Assembly (NCBI GenBank): GCA_963743945.1
Contig: CAVURO010000010.1
Location: forward strand, 372,001 to 436,000
Source of the DNA: JACOTK01 sp963743945
Lineage (GTDB): Bacteria > Actinomycetota > Acidimicrobiia > Acidimicrobiales > CADCSY01
DNA: 64,000 nucleotides
Reading direction: 5' to 3'
Shown here: in pieces, positions 50,939-58,905 of the stretch
Position numbering within the stretch: position 1 is the stretch's first letter
Layout: every line of letters starts with the position of its first letter
Notes under the pieces: generated by a model
Databases searched by the model: none
The model's input: only the letters and a program-made list of their open reading frames with translations
Told to the model about the DNA's origin: nothing
Position numbers and translations under genes: made by a program

Positions 50939-51535
50939 GTGGACACCCTTGCCGCCATCGCCGCTCGGCGCTCGATCGGACGCCTCGTGGAGCCCGGACC
51001 GACGCCGGAGCACCTTCGCTCCATCCTGGAGGCAGCGGCCTGCGCTCCCGATCACGGCGAGCTGCGGCCCTTTCGTCTCACCGTGCTGGAGGGTGCGGCC
51101 AAGGACGCCTTCGGACACGTGCTCGAGGCGGCCTATCGAGCCCGCTGCAAAGCCGACGGGGTCGCCGTCGAGGAGTCGAAGGCCGCCAAGGATCGCACCA
51201 AGCTGGGCCGGGCCCCCACGGTTGTGGTCGTCGGGGCCGCCCGTCAGGAGGGAGGGTCGTCGAAGACGCCGATCCCGATGATCGAACAGATCTCGGCAAC
51301 CGCGGCCGCCTGTCAGAACGCCTTGTTGGCAGCAACCGCTCTCGGGTACGGATCGATGTGGCGCACGGGCGACTGCTGCTACGACGAGCCGGTCAAAGCG
51401 GCTTTGGGCCTCGGTGAACCGGACGCGATCGTGGGCTTCCTGTATCTCGGCACGGCAACCGACGAGGCCAGGGATGCGAAGCCACCGAAGGTCGCCGACC
51501 TCGAAGGGCTCGTGACGTACTGGTCTCCCCCGTGA
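50939..51535 (+). CDS. Nitroreductase family flavoprotein
   Basis: A 198-aa FMN-dependent NAD(P)H oxidoreductase. RRSIGRLVEPGPTPEHLRSILEAAACAPDHGELRPFRLTV is the family N-terminus (landmark residues 9-48), with the RRS FMN-phosphate contact, and a C-terminal GYGSMWRTG. It resembles the YdjA subfamily of small nitroreductases. GTG start at 50939 is leaderless. It overlaps the next gene (GTGA). Physiological substrate unknown. Confidence 0.84.
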   Translation: MDTLAAIAARRSIGRLVEPGPTPEHLRSILEAAACAPDHGELRPFRLTVLEGAAKDAFGHVLEAAYRARCKADGVAVEESKAAKDRTKLGRAPTVVVVGAARQEGGSSKTPIPMIEQISATAAACQNALLAATALGYGSMWRTGDCCYDEPVKAALGLGEPDAIVGFLYLGTATDEARDAKPPKVADLEGLVTYWSPP

Positions 51536-51915
51536 CGAGCCCGGCCCTTCCCGCCGATGAGAGGCCTGTGGACATCACGCCGGTTCACACCGACGACCTG
51601 CCTGCCACGCCGGTGCGGGATCGCAACATCCCCGCGAGCGCCTGGGTCGAGGCGCCGGCCGCGCTGCGCAGCCTCGGACACGACATCGGCGTGCCCGACG
51701 CCATGTACAAACGCCGGATCGGGCCATGGCTCCTGTGGCGAGCAGGGCCCGCCGCCAAGGCGGATGCCCGCTACCTCGCCATTCGGTCCGACGACCTGGA
51801 GCGCAGCTTCCACTTTCGCCTGTTCGCCGACGGCACCGGACACGGTCTCGGCCCGACCGGCACCCCTCACGCCCGCTTCCGATCCTGGAAGGAAGACCTG
51901 CGGGACTCTGCCTGA
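51532..51915 (+). CDS. Hypothetical protein, 127 aa
   Basis: Starts at GTG in a 4-bp overlap with the nitroreductase stop, so it is probably cotranslated. The N-terminus is acidic and proline-rich; the centre (MYKRRIGPWLLWRAGPA) is basic and aromatic and the C-terminus contains a FHFRLFADGTGHG stretch. No membrane segment or known domain. Its operonic link suggests a related function, but none can be named. Confidence 0.6.
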   Translation: MTSPALPADERPVDITPVHTDDLPATPVRDRNIPASAWVEAPAALRSLGHDIGVPDAMYKRRIGPWLLWRAGPAAKADARYLAIRSDDLERSFHFRLFADGTGHGLGPTGTPHARFRSWKEDLRDSA

Positions 51916-51982
51916 TCACCCCTGGCCACCCCCGGGCGGGACCCCTGGGAGGCGTAGAATACGCAAACGACGTGACCATCCA

Positions 51983-52000
51983 CCGGGCGTAGAGGCCCGG
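51983..52000. terminator. Small hairpin between convergent genes
   Basis: CCGGGC (51983-51988) and GCCCGG (51995-52000) in the 92-bp gap between the 127-aa gene and the convergent ATPase. No T-run. Confidence 0.3.
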
Positions 52001-52007
52001 CGAGGCT

Positions 52008-53483
52008 TCAGGCAGAGCCGGTCGCATGCATGCTCGCCTCGCCGGGAAGCCCAAAGACATCGGCGGCGGTGAAGGCCAGTGTCCCCTCCGGAAGATTCTT
52101 GAAACCGTCGCGGGCACAAACGGCGTATCCGAGTGCGTCAGGATCCAGATGGAGGCCATCGGCGACCTTGCGACGAAGGTCATCGACCATCCGTCGAGCG
52201 TCGGGGAATTTCGTCCATTTGGCTTCTCCAGCAAGGACGGGAGTCGCCGAACGTTCAGCGAGAACAAGAGCATCCAGCTGGTTGTTGCTCGATCGATCCC
52301 ACCACGAGCCAACGGCAACGACATTGCCCTTGACACCAAGGCGCCCGTCGTTCGCAAGGCGCCGAAGATGTTGGCGGAACACCTCTTCCCAGACACCTCC
52401 CATGTGATCGTTGAGTGAGTCGACCAGGACGGGGACGATAGCGGCGCCCAACCCACGCTCAATTTCCGTGTGGTATCGAGAGGCAACACCCAGATGGAAC
52501 GCAAGGAAGGGATCGGCGAGGCGATAGTGACGCAGCCTCGAACGCTCTGGTTCTCCAACGGGGGCAAGTCTCTCGATGAGGCGCAGATCGACCAGCCGAT
52601 CAAGGGTTCGGGCCGGTTCTGCCTTGATCCGATCCTTGATCCGCCCGTATTCACTCACGCCGTTTGCGATGGCATGGAGGACCTGGTGTGCGAATTCACC
52701 ACGATCAAGATCGGCTCGAAGCACAAAGTCACCTTCGGTCAACAAACGGGCCCCCGGCTGACAGACCAGCCTGCTGATGTTCGCCTTGACCGATTCCCCC
52801 TGATCCCACCATGCCAAATACATCGGAACGCCCCCCACGATGCCGTAGACCAGGGCTCGGTTCTGAGGCGAGAGTCGTTCGAGCATGAGTGCCGCCTCGT
52901 GCGGGGCAAACGGATGGACACCCAGCGAGAGATCGAAGCGGCCATACAGGGCTTCACGTTCTTCTTGAATCGCCTGCATGTATCGGACAGCAGAGCCGCA
53001 CAACAAGATGCGCAGCCTGGTCCTGCCTGCCGAACGGTCGAGAAAGGCGCGTAGCACCTTTGGCAGTTCCGGTGACGACGCCACCAACTCCGGGAACTCG
53101 TCCAACACCAGCAACAGTGGCCTTTGCTGCGCACGGCCTGCGAGGTCGTCGAGCGCGTCGTCCCAGCTGACGTAAGGGCGATCCACAAGATCACGCAAGG
53201 CCGGACCCACCCCACCGATGGCCTCGATTCCCATGGTCGCGACACCCATGATCGATGTGCCCTGAGCCATCTGATGAACGCGCTCGGCCAGTTGCGCAAG
53301 CTCTTCAAGCGCGCTGCGGCCTGCTCCCGTATGAAAGATCGACGGCTTGTCTGTCATGAACTGTTGGATCAGTGCGGTCTTGCCCACTCGTCGACGGCCC
53401 CAGACCACCGCAGATTGTGTCTGTTCAGACCACCATCGTTCGAGTGCCCGCAGCTCTCGAACACGATTGACGAACACAGCCAT
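52008..53483 (-). CDS. ATPase of the archaeal-type AAA/DUF234 family
   Basis: A 491-aa NTPase. Walker A is GRRRVGKTALI near residue 30, Walker B LLLVLDEFPELV near residue 125, and sensor RILLCGSAVRYM. A winged-helix and DUF234-like C-terminal half follows, where DALVLAERSATPVLAGEAKW resembles a PD-(D/E)xK nuclease core (D, E-x-K). This combination is common in archaea and patchy in bacteria, usually as isolated genes of unknown function, possibly defence or mobile. SD GGAGGGG precedes the ATG. Two TAAGTT boxes lie upstream. Confidence 0.8.
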   Translation of the reverse strand: MAVFVNRVRELRALERWWSEQTQSAVVWGRRRVGKTALIQQFMTDKPSIFHTGAGRSALEELAQLAERVHQMAQGTSIMGVATMGIEAIGGVGPALRDLVDRPYVSWDDALDDLAGRAQQRPLLLVLDEFPELVASSPELPKVLRAFLDRSAGRTRLRILLCGSAVRYMQAIQEEREALYGRFDLSLGVHPFAPHEAALMLERLSPQNRALVYGIVGGVPMYLAWWDQGESVKANISRLVCQPGARLLTEGDFVLRADLDRGEFAHQVLHAIANGVSEYGRIKDRIKAEPARTLDRLVDLRLIERLAPVGEPERSRLRHYRLADPFLAFHLGVASRYHTEIERGLGAAIVPVLVDSLNDHMGGVWEEVFRQHLRRLANDGRLGVKGNVVAVGSWWDRSSNNQLDALVLAERSATPVLAGEAKWTKFPDARRMVDDLRRKVADGLHLDPDALGYAVCARDGFKNLPEGTLAFTAADVFGLPGEASMHATGSA

Positions 53484-53500
53484 GCCACCCCTCCAGCTGC

Positions 53501-53523
53501 AACTTACCGTTCGTGTAACTTAC
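53501..53523 (-). promoter_or_regulatory. Two GTAAGTT direct repeats upstream of the DUF234 ATPase
   Basis: GTAAGTT on the minus strand at 53507-53501 and 53523-53517, 16 bp apart. The nearer one, TAAGTT, is also a good -10 candidate 17 nt before the start with its ribosome-binding site between. The tandem arrangement could be an operator or two alternative promoters. Confidence 0.35.
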
Positions 53524-53545
53524 ATGATCCGTCAGCAGATGATCG

Positions 53546-54517
53546 TCACCACGACCGTGGAGGTGGCCCGGAACGGCCCAGCAGGAAGTCACGCATGCCG
53601 AGGAGTCGGCCGCGGAGATGCCAGTAGGGGGTTTGGCGTGAGGGAACGATGACGCCGACCAGCGTGATCCATGCGGTGAGGGCAAAGAGGACCGCTGCTC
53701 GGACGACGCCGAAGTGCCGGCGGACCAGGAGCAGCGTGTTGCGCACCATGAGGTATTCGGGCACACCGACCTCGGACGACATGGTCGGGTTGCGGACCAC
53801 GGCGCCCCAGACCACCCCCACCTGCCAGCCGGCACGACGGGCACGCTCGCCGAGATCGGCCTCCTCGCAGTAGGCGAAGTAACGCTCGTCGAACAGACCG
53901 ATGTCAACGAGACATGCCCGGCTCGCCACCATCAACGTGCCGTGTGGGTAGCCCGAGTCCTCCCAGCCGGGCACGCGTGAGGATGGCACCAGGTAGCTGC
54001 CGCAGTACTTGTGGACCATGGGCTTCACGTTGGTCGAGGTGTCGCCGTACTCGGCACTGGCGAGCCCCGCGTGGGGATGCGCCGCCACGGCGGTCAGAAG
54101 GCGCTCCAGGCAGTGTGGCTCGGGCGACGCGTCGTGGGGGCAGACGAGCACCCAGTCACCGAGCTCCCCCGGGGCGGCGGCGAGGAAATGTCGCAGACCC
54201 GCGTTGGCTCCGGGACCAAACCCGGTGTTGGCCCCCAACTCGAGCAGCACGGCGCCGGGGAGCCCCGCCCGCAGGATGTCCCGATCCTCGGGCGACGAGC
54301 CGTTGTCGGCCACCACCAGTCGCAGGGTCACGCCGGCCTGCTCGGCCTGGTGCAGCAGCGTGTGGCCCGTGCGAACGCAGGCCTGTGGTTGGCTGCGGTG
54401 CACGATCACGGCGGTGACCACCGCCACCCCCGGTATCCCGCCGGCCCGTCGCTCGGGCAAGTCCTCGCGTTGCTCGTGCGAGTTCTCGCGTTGGCCGGCC
54501 GTGCGCGTCGCAGCCAT
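53546..54517 (-). CDS. Family 2 glycosyltransferase, rhamnosyltransferase-like
   Basis: A 323-aa GT2 enzyme: VVTAVIVHRSQP start, VVADNGSSPEDRDIL and GANTGFGPGANAGLRHFL, then VLVCPHDASPEP where the usual DxD reads HDAS, and a C-terminal FDERYFAYCEEADLGERARRAGW typical of rhamnosyl- and galactofuranosyltransferases. A C-terminal hydrophobic helix (AAVLFALTAWITLVGVIV) may anchor it. The ATG at 54517 is 10 bp after the pepF stop. No other cell-wall genes are nearby. Confidence 0.8.
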   Translation of the reverse strand: MAATRTAGQRENSHEQREDLPERRAGGIPGVAVVTAVIVHRSQPQACVRTGHTLLHQAEQAGVTLRLVVADNGSSPEDRDILRAGLPGAVLLELGANTGFGPGANAGLRHFLAAAPGELGDWVLVCPHDASPEPHCLERLLTAVAAHPHAGLASAEYGDTSTNVKPMVHKYCGSYLVPSSRVPGWEDSGYPHGTLMVASRACLVDIGLFDERYFAYCEEADLGERARRAGWQVGVVWGAVVRNPTMSSEVGVPEYLMVRNTLLLVRRHFGVVRAAVLFALTAWITLVGVIVPSRQTPYWHLRGRLLGMRDFLLGRSGPPPRSW

Positions 54518-54527
54518 CGTCGGGGCG

Positions 54528-56321
54528 CTACGCGCGATAGCCCGCGTCGAACGCCGCCGTCTCGGCAGCGTCGAGGTTGGCTTCCACGATGTCGAGTCCT
54601 CCGTCCCAGAAACCCGGGTCGGCCAGGTCGCAGCCCACGATGTTGCCCAGGGTCTCGGGAGCCATCGACCCGCCCGACGACAACAGGTTGAGGTAGCGGG
54701 GCACGAAGTCCGACCCTTGTTCCTCGTAGCGGCGGTAGACGGACAAGGCCAGGAGCTGCCCGTAGGAATACGCGTAGACGTAGCCCGGCGTGCCGATGAA
54801 GTGCGGGATGTACGACCACCACGACCGGTAGCCCTCGGTGATCTCGACGCTGTCGCCAACCATCTCCAGCTGGCTTTGCTGCCACAGATCGCCGAATCGC
54901 TCGACCGACAACTCGCCCTCGCCCCGGCGGGCCTCGTGGACCAAGCTCTCGAAGCGGTTCATGGCGGTCTGGCGAAAGACCGTGGCGATGGCTCCCTCGA
55001 TGTTCTCGGCCAACAGGGCGAGGCGTGCCTGGGGGGAATCGGTCGCCTCCAACAGACGTCCGAAGACCACCGTCTCGCCGAACACGGAGGCCGTCTCGGC
55101 CAGGGTGAGCGGCGTGGACTGATGGAAGATGCCCTGCTCGCGGGCCATCCACGCATGGAGGCCGTGGCCGAGCTCGTGCGCCAGGGTGAGCACGTCCCTG
55201 CGTCGGGAGGTGTAGTTGACCAACACGTAGGGGTGCACCGAGGGGACGGTGTACGAGCAGAACGCGCCGGGTCGCTTGCCGGGGACGGCAGGGGCATCGA
55301 TCCATCGCTCGTCGAAGAAGCGCCGGGCGACCGTCGCCATCTGCGGCGAGAACGACTCGTAGCTGTCGAGCACGAGCGTGCGGGCCTCGTCCCAGCCGAT
55401 CTGGGTGTCCTCGGTCTCGAGGCTCGCCATGCGGTCGAAGTCGGCGAGGCGGTCGAGGCCGAGCAACCTGGCCTTCAGCCGGTACCAGCGTTGAGGAATG
55501 TCGTTGCGGCGGCGCACGGCGTCGACCAGCGCCTCGACCGACTCGTCACTCGCCTCGTTCGAGAGGTTGCGGCTCGACAACCAGCTCGGATAGCTCCGCA
55601 GCCGGTCGTTGACGGCCTTGTCGTGCAACAAGGTGTTGAAGATGAAGGCCCGGGTGCGCAGACCGGGTTCGAGGGACGCCGTCACGGCCTCGGCAGAGGC
55701 CTGGCGGACGTTGCGATCGGGAGAGGCGAGGCGGGAGAGCGCCTCTTCGAGCGTGACGGTTGCGCCGTCGAGGGTGGCCTCGAGGGCAGAGGTCAACTCA
55801 CCGAAGAGCCGCACCCACGCCGAGGAGCCGGTCACCGACTTCTCGGTCAGGATCTTCTCCTCCGGCTCGCTCAACAGGTGGGGGCGATAGCGCCGAGCCG
55901 CCTCGAGGTGGTGGCGGGCAAAGGTCAATCGGTCATCGGCCAGCAGAGCGGCGACCCGATCGTCGTCGAGCGCCGCCCATTCGAGATCGAAGAACAACAG
56001 CTCGGTGCTGATGGCCGTCGCCCGCTCCTGCACCCGCTGCACGAGCGCTCCCCGAGCCGGGTCGGCCATGTTGGTCGAGAACGCCAGGCCGGCATAGGAA
56101 CCAACCCGACCGATCAGCTCGGATACCTCCGCCAGCCCGGTCATGAACGCCGCCAGGTCGCCGGCGTCGAAGCCGGCAAGTTGCCCTCGCCTGGACGCCA
56201 GCTCGGACGCCCGCCGAGCCGCTTCGTCCAACATCGCGTCGATGGCCTCATCACCCCTGCCGTCCAGCAGGTGGGTGAGGTCCCACCGGACATCAAGGGC
56301 CTCAACCTCGGTTGTCGTCAT
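54528..56321 (-). CDS. pepF: Oligoendopeptidase F, family M3
   Basis: A 597-aa zinc metallopeptidase that degrades oligopeptides in the cytoplasm. The zinc motif is LAHELGHGLHAWMA near residue 385 and the third ligand is in FGETVVFGRLLEA. N-terminal WDLTHLLDGRGDEAIDAML and the FSTNMADPARG region match the family. About 100 bp spanning its start are copied at 59919-60022. No signal peptide. Confidence 0.9.
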   Translation of the reverse strand: MTTTEVEALDVRWDLTHLLDGRGDEAIDAMLDEAARRASELASRRGQLAGFDAGDLAAFMTGLAEVSELIGRVGSYAGLAFSTNMADPARGALVQRVQERATAISTELLFFDLEWAALDDDRVAALLADDRLTFARHHLEAARRYRPHLLSEPEEKILTEKSVTGSSAWVRLFGELTSALEATLDGATVTLEEALSRLASPDRNVRQASAEAVTASLEPGLRTRAFIFNTLLHDKAVNDRLRSYPSWLSSRNLSNEASDESVEALVDAVRRRNDIPQRWYRLKARLLGLDRLADFDRMASLETEDTQIGWDEARTLVLDSYESFSPQMATVARRFFDERWIDAPAVPGKRPGAFCSYTVPSVHPYVLVNYTSRRRDVLTLAHELGHGLHAWMAREQGIFHQSTPLTLAETASVFGETVVFGRLLEATDSPQARLALLAENIEGAIATVFRQTAMNRFESLVHEARRGEGELSVERFGDLWQQSQLEMVGDSVEITEGYRSWWSYIPHFIGTPGYVYAYSYGQLLALSVYRRYEEQGSDFVPRYLNLLSSGGSMAPETLGNIVGCDLADPGFWDGGLDIVEANLDAAETAAFDAGYRA

Positions 56322-56396
56322 GGCCGCCGAGTCTACGAGTGCGAAGCTGTGGCTGCCGATGAAGAGCGAAGGGCTACTTCAAGCCTCCCGTTGATG

Positions 56397-56831
56397 TCAG
56401 CCGTCAACCAGGAGTTCGACGTCCACACCGAGGGCCCGGTACGTGCCGAGCGCACGTCGGTCACGGGTGACGAGAACGATTCCATGCTCGACCGCCGCCG
56501 AACCTACGAGCGCGTCGTAGACGGATCCACCGGCAACCCCGCTCACAACGAGTTGCGCCAACAGGACACCGGCTCTTTCAGCGGAAAGGAAGCGGCTTTC
56601 CGGGAAGTTGGCAGCAATCAAAGCCACCACCGTTGCAGGCGACCGCCGAGCAGGGGGCGCCAGGCGCGTCAGCACCGAGAACGTCTCGAAGACGGCATGC
56701 CCCGCAAGGCCGAGAACCCGGTCGCCGAGTGCTTGAGTCGTCGCCTCGTGCTGTTGGTGATCGCCGACAACAAGCGCCACCGCCACGCTGGTGTCAACAA
56801 GCGCATCGGGGGCCCTACTGCTGGTCGCCAT
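56397..56831 (-). CDS. vapC: PIN-domain toxin of a VapBC pair
   Basis: A 144-aa ribonuclease toxin. PIN acidic residues are visible as ALVDTSVAVALV (D), VFETFSVL (E), SVYDALVG (D) and VTRDRRAL (D). ATG 56831 lies inside the antitoxin gene (17-bp overlap), the usual VapBC coupling. VapC toxins cleave tRNA or rRNA when the antitoxin is degraded. All catalytic residues are present, so the toxin should be active. It occupies the duplicated region between pepF and suf. Confidence 0.83.
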   Translation of the reverse strand: MATSSRAPDALVDTSVAVALVVGDHQQHEATTQALGDRVLGLAGHAVFETFSVLTRLAPPARRSPATVVALIAANFPESRFLSAERAGVLLAQLVVSGVAGGSVYDALVGSAAVEHGIVLVTRDRRALGTYRALGVDVELLVDG

Positions 56832-57048
56832 CACGCAACATTTGAACGTCCTGGTCGTCGATGGTGACACCCGATGGCGGAATCACCAGACGACCCCCAC
56901 GCTGCTCCAAACCCTCGCCGGCGATGGGCTCCAGCCGGAGCCCCGTTCCGTCCGCAACGACCTCGACAACACCTGGTCGCAGTCCCAATCGATCTCGCAA
57001 TGCCTTGGGAATGACCAAACGTCCTGCCTGATCAATGGTTGCACGCAT
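56815..57048 (-). CDS. vapB: AbrB/SpoVT-type antitoxin of the VapBC pair
   Basis: A 77-aa antitoxin. The swapped-hairpin DNA-binding domain reads ATIDQAGRLVIPKALRDRLGLRPG at the N-terminus (residues 3-26 as landmark) followed by a flexible toxin-binding tail. ATG 57048 is leaderless behind TATCAT. CCAGT-TT-ACTGG just upstream of that box is a candidate autoregulatory operator. Confidence 0.85.
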   Translation of the reverse strand: MRATIDQAGRLVIPKALRDRLGLRPGVVEVVADGTGLRLEPIAGEGLEQRGGRLVIPPSGVTIDDQDVQMLRDGDQQ

Positions 57049-57054
57049 GCCATT

Positions 57055-57079
57055 ATGATACCAGTAAACTGGCTGAATC
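57055..57079 (-). promoter_or_regulatory. Promoter and small palindrome of vapBC
   Basis: On the minus strand CCAGT-TT-ACTGG runs directly into TATCAT (57060-57055), which ends 6 nt before the vapB ATG. The palindrome overlaps the promoter upstream of the -10, as expected for AbrB-type autorepression. Confidence 0.5.
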
Positions 57080-57154
57080 CTTGATCCCCCCTTCGACCCA
57101 GCCCCACCCCCACAGAGCGGCCGTGAGTTCAAGAAATATTGCGTCGTTGGGCTC

Positions 57155-57212
57155 CATCGGCGCATCGTCGTCGAGGGAGGTCATCTTCGCCAAGAACGTC
57201 ACCGAGACGTTG
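57155..57212 (+). repeat. 58-bp partial copy of sufS
   Basis: This segment matches sufS 61788-61845 at 56 of 58 positions, in the same orientation and frame (IGASSS-EVIFAKNVTETL). It has no start and runs into unrelated sequence on both sides. It lies in the 567-bp gap between vapB and the AbiEi-like gene. The rest of that gap holds an open stretch at 57339-57506 and repeats before the AbiEi gene. Confidence 0.9.
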
Positions 57213-57338
57213 CACCAGCTGATCCCGCCCGTGCTGGTGAACCTCACTGACTTCGCCTTCGAATCGAGCGCGGATCCGGGCCTTCGGTACGAGGTCAACC
57301 GCGGCCCCCTGGCAGCTGGGACGAGATCGCCACCGTGA

Positions 57339-57506
57339 GACACTACCTGCCCGAACGGCGAGAAGGTCCGCCTCGACGCGCTGTTGCAGCTCGAGCTCAC
57401 CGTCGAGGACCCGTGGGCCCCTGGCTGGGTACCGCTCTACGGCTTCATCGAGCAGTGCTTCGTCGGGATCGGGCTGGTACTCGACGGGCTCGAAGCCCTC
57501 GAGTGA
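57339..57506 (+). pseudogene. Possible C-terminal gene remnant
   Basis: An open reading of 55 codons bounded by an upstream stop, containing CPNGEKVRLDALLQLELT and PWAPGWVPLYGFIEQCFVG before TGA. There is no start codon or ribosome-binding site, but composition is like coding DNA. It may be the tail of a gene lost in rearrangement. Family not recognised. Confidence 0.35.
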
Positions 57507-57588
57507 CTTGAACCTGGTGCCGTTTCGCGACCGTTACCGTCGAGAGAAGGCATCAGTTTCAAGTTCTGACTTGAATCTGTAGCCGTTA
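57504..57588 (+). promoter_or_regulatory. Direct and inverted repeats before the AbiEi gene
   Basis: A 22-bp direct repeat beginning TGACTTGAA occurs at 57504-57525 and 57567-57588 (18 of 22 identical). The second copy overlaps a perfect inverted repeat, TTCAAGT-TCTG-ACTTGAA at 57558-57575. Known AbiEi antitoxins bind repeats upstream of their own operon, so these are candidate autoregulatory sites. Confidence 0.55.
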
Positions 57589-57615
57589 TACGACATATGC
57601 AGTGGCGTTTCGGCC

Positions 57616-58536
57616 ATGAAGTCAAGTCCGCCGCCAGGCCACTGGCAAAGCCCTGTCGGTGCTGAGCGACGCGTGCCGGGGTGGGCGCAGGGGGTCGTCG
57701 CTGCATTGGCCCGCGATCAACCCAGGGTGGTGACCCGAACAGATGTGGACGCCCTCCTCCACGAGCTCGGCGTGGTGCGCGGCACCGATGACGCCATCGC
57801 TGAGCTGCGGCGGCTCGGCTGGCTCGTGCACCTCGGCATCGCGGGGACGTGGACCTTCATCCCGCCCGGCCAGGCCGAGGTCGTCGATCCCTACCTCGGC
57901 TTGCGAGCCTGGGACCGGATCGCCTCGCCCGGCTTCCACCTCAGCGGCGCCAACGCCGCGTGGTTCCTCGGGTACCTCGACCGGGCCTCCGACGGCAAGG
58001 CGCAGATCCTCCTGCGCGCCGAAACCTTGCTGCCCAAGGGACTTCGCGCTTCGGTGTCAACGCTTCGGTGTCAACACTCCGACTGCCTTGGTCGCCCAGC
58101 CCGCACGCCCTCGAACCAACACAGCGGTACCTCATGCGGCGCCGGCTCGACCTCGTCCGCTGGTCCGACGGTCTTCCCTGCATCGGGCCCCGAAGCACTT
58201 CTGGCCCAGCTCGCGCTCCGCCCCGCCTCCTTCAAGCCTTGGGATGACCTCATCGCACATCTCCCACGCCTGGTGGAGGACACCGACGACGATCGCCTCA
58301 CCCAGCTACTCGAAGGGTCCTCCGCCGCAGCCTGGCAGCGCTCTGCCTACCTGCTCCACGCCGGAGGCTCACCGCAGCGAGGGATCGCCCTGTTCGATGC
58401 CGCCCCCCTCGATCGCTGGCCGGTGACCGTCTTCGCCGTCGGCGAGACCACGAACGACGATGGGCTGTGGGTTCCGCAGTACGAGCTGGTCGACCGGCTC
58501 GTCCACCCGACGCAAGCACAGCTGGGAAAGGCCTGA
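57616..58536 (+). pseudogene. AbiEi-family antitoxin, internally frameshifted
   Basis: The first third (VVAALARDQPRVVTRTDVDALL and LRRLGWLVHLGIAGTWTFIPPG) is the AbiEi winged-helix antitoxin domain and the end (PEALLAQLALRPASFKPWDDLIAHL) its C-terminal domain. Between about 58048 and 58190 the reading frame is wrong. The correct residues (RLPWSPSPHALEPTQRYLM, RRRLDLVRWSDGLP) lie in the next frame. A 14-bp tandem duplication of GCTTCGGTGTCAAC causes the first shift, and one extra C near 58187-58191 restores frame. The ORF stays open, but some 45 residues are scrambled. GTG 57673 is an alternative start. Confidence 0.75.
58048..58075 (+). repeat. 14-bp tandem duplication disrupting the antitoxin
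   Basis: GCTTCGGTGTCAAC occurs twice head to tail. Because 14 is not a multiple of three it shifts the reading frame of the AbiEi gene. Removing one copy restores the conserved frame. Confidence 0.8.
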
Positions 58537-58537
58537 C

Positions 58538-58801
58538 GTGGCAGAGCTCACACGGGCGCTCATCGTGAACCACGGCCGCGGACGCAACGAGGCCTTCGGA
58601 CCCGCGCTCCTCGACGTCGCCGAGGCCGAAGCCTGCGCCGAGAAGCTCGCCCGATACCGGCGAGTCCCCTACGCCCGCGACCTCTACGACCTCGCCTGGT
58701 TCGCCGGCCGCCACCTCGGCGACGACGAGCGTCGCTGGGCGGCGTGCGACCACCGACACCGCGAGGAGATCGAGGCAGCGATCTCGGCTCTCCGGGGCTG
58801 A
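58538..58801 (+). pseudogene. AbiEii nucleotidyltransferase toxin remnant
   Basis: An 87-aa reading starting at GTG 1 bp after the antitoxin stop. It has only the C-terminal AbiEii-like motif EACAEKLARYRR with RDLYDLAWFAGRHL. The N-terminal nucleotidyltransferase core (GGxxL/xKxY and paired aspartates), about 150-200 residues in intact toxins, is missing. This looks like an internal deletion joining the first codons to the tail. Together with the damaged antitoxin, the AbiE system here is very likely inactive. Confidence 0.65.
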
Positions 58802-58822
58802 CCCGGACCGCGCCGGACGGCC

Positions 58823-58849
58823 GGTCACGTTGGTCACAAAGTTGGTCAC
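58823..58849. repeat. Three GGTCAC units
   Basis: GGTCAC at 58823-58828, 58832-58837 and 58844-58849, the last two inside GTTGGTCAC direct repeats. It is in the 104-bp gap between the AbiEii remnant and the convergent methyltransferase gene. It could be a recombination scar or binding site; no evidence separates these. Confidence 0.35.
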
Positions 58850-58905
58850 GGATTTCGCAGCACGAGCCGCCAGGCCGACGCAGCGATCCGCTTGTTGAGC
58901 GGCGT

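Noticed and set aside
54009..56867. A 952-codon plus-strand frame
   Set aside because: Antisense to pepF, the glycosyltransferase and vapC. It spans three real genes and has no homology-like motif.
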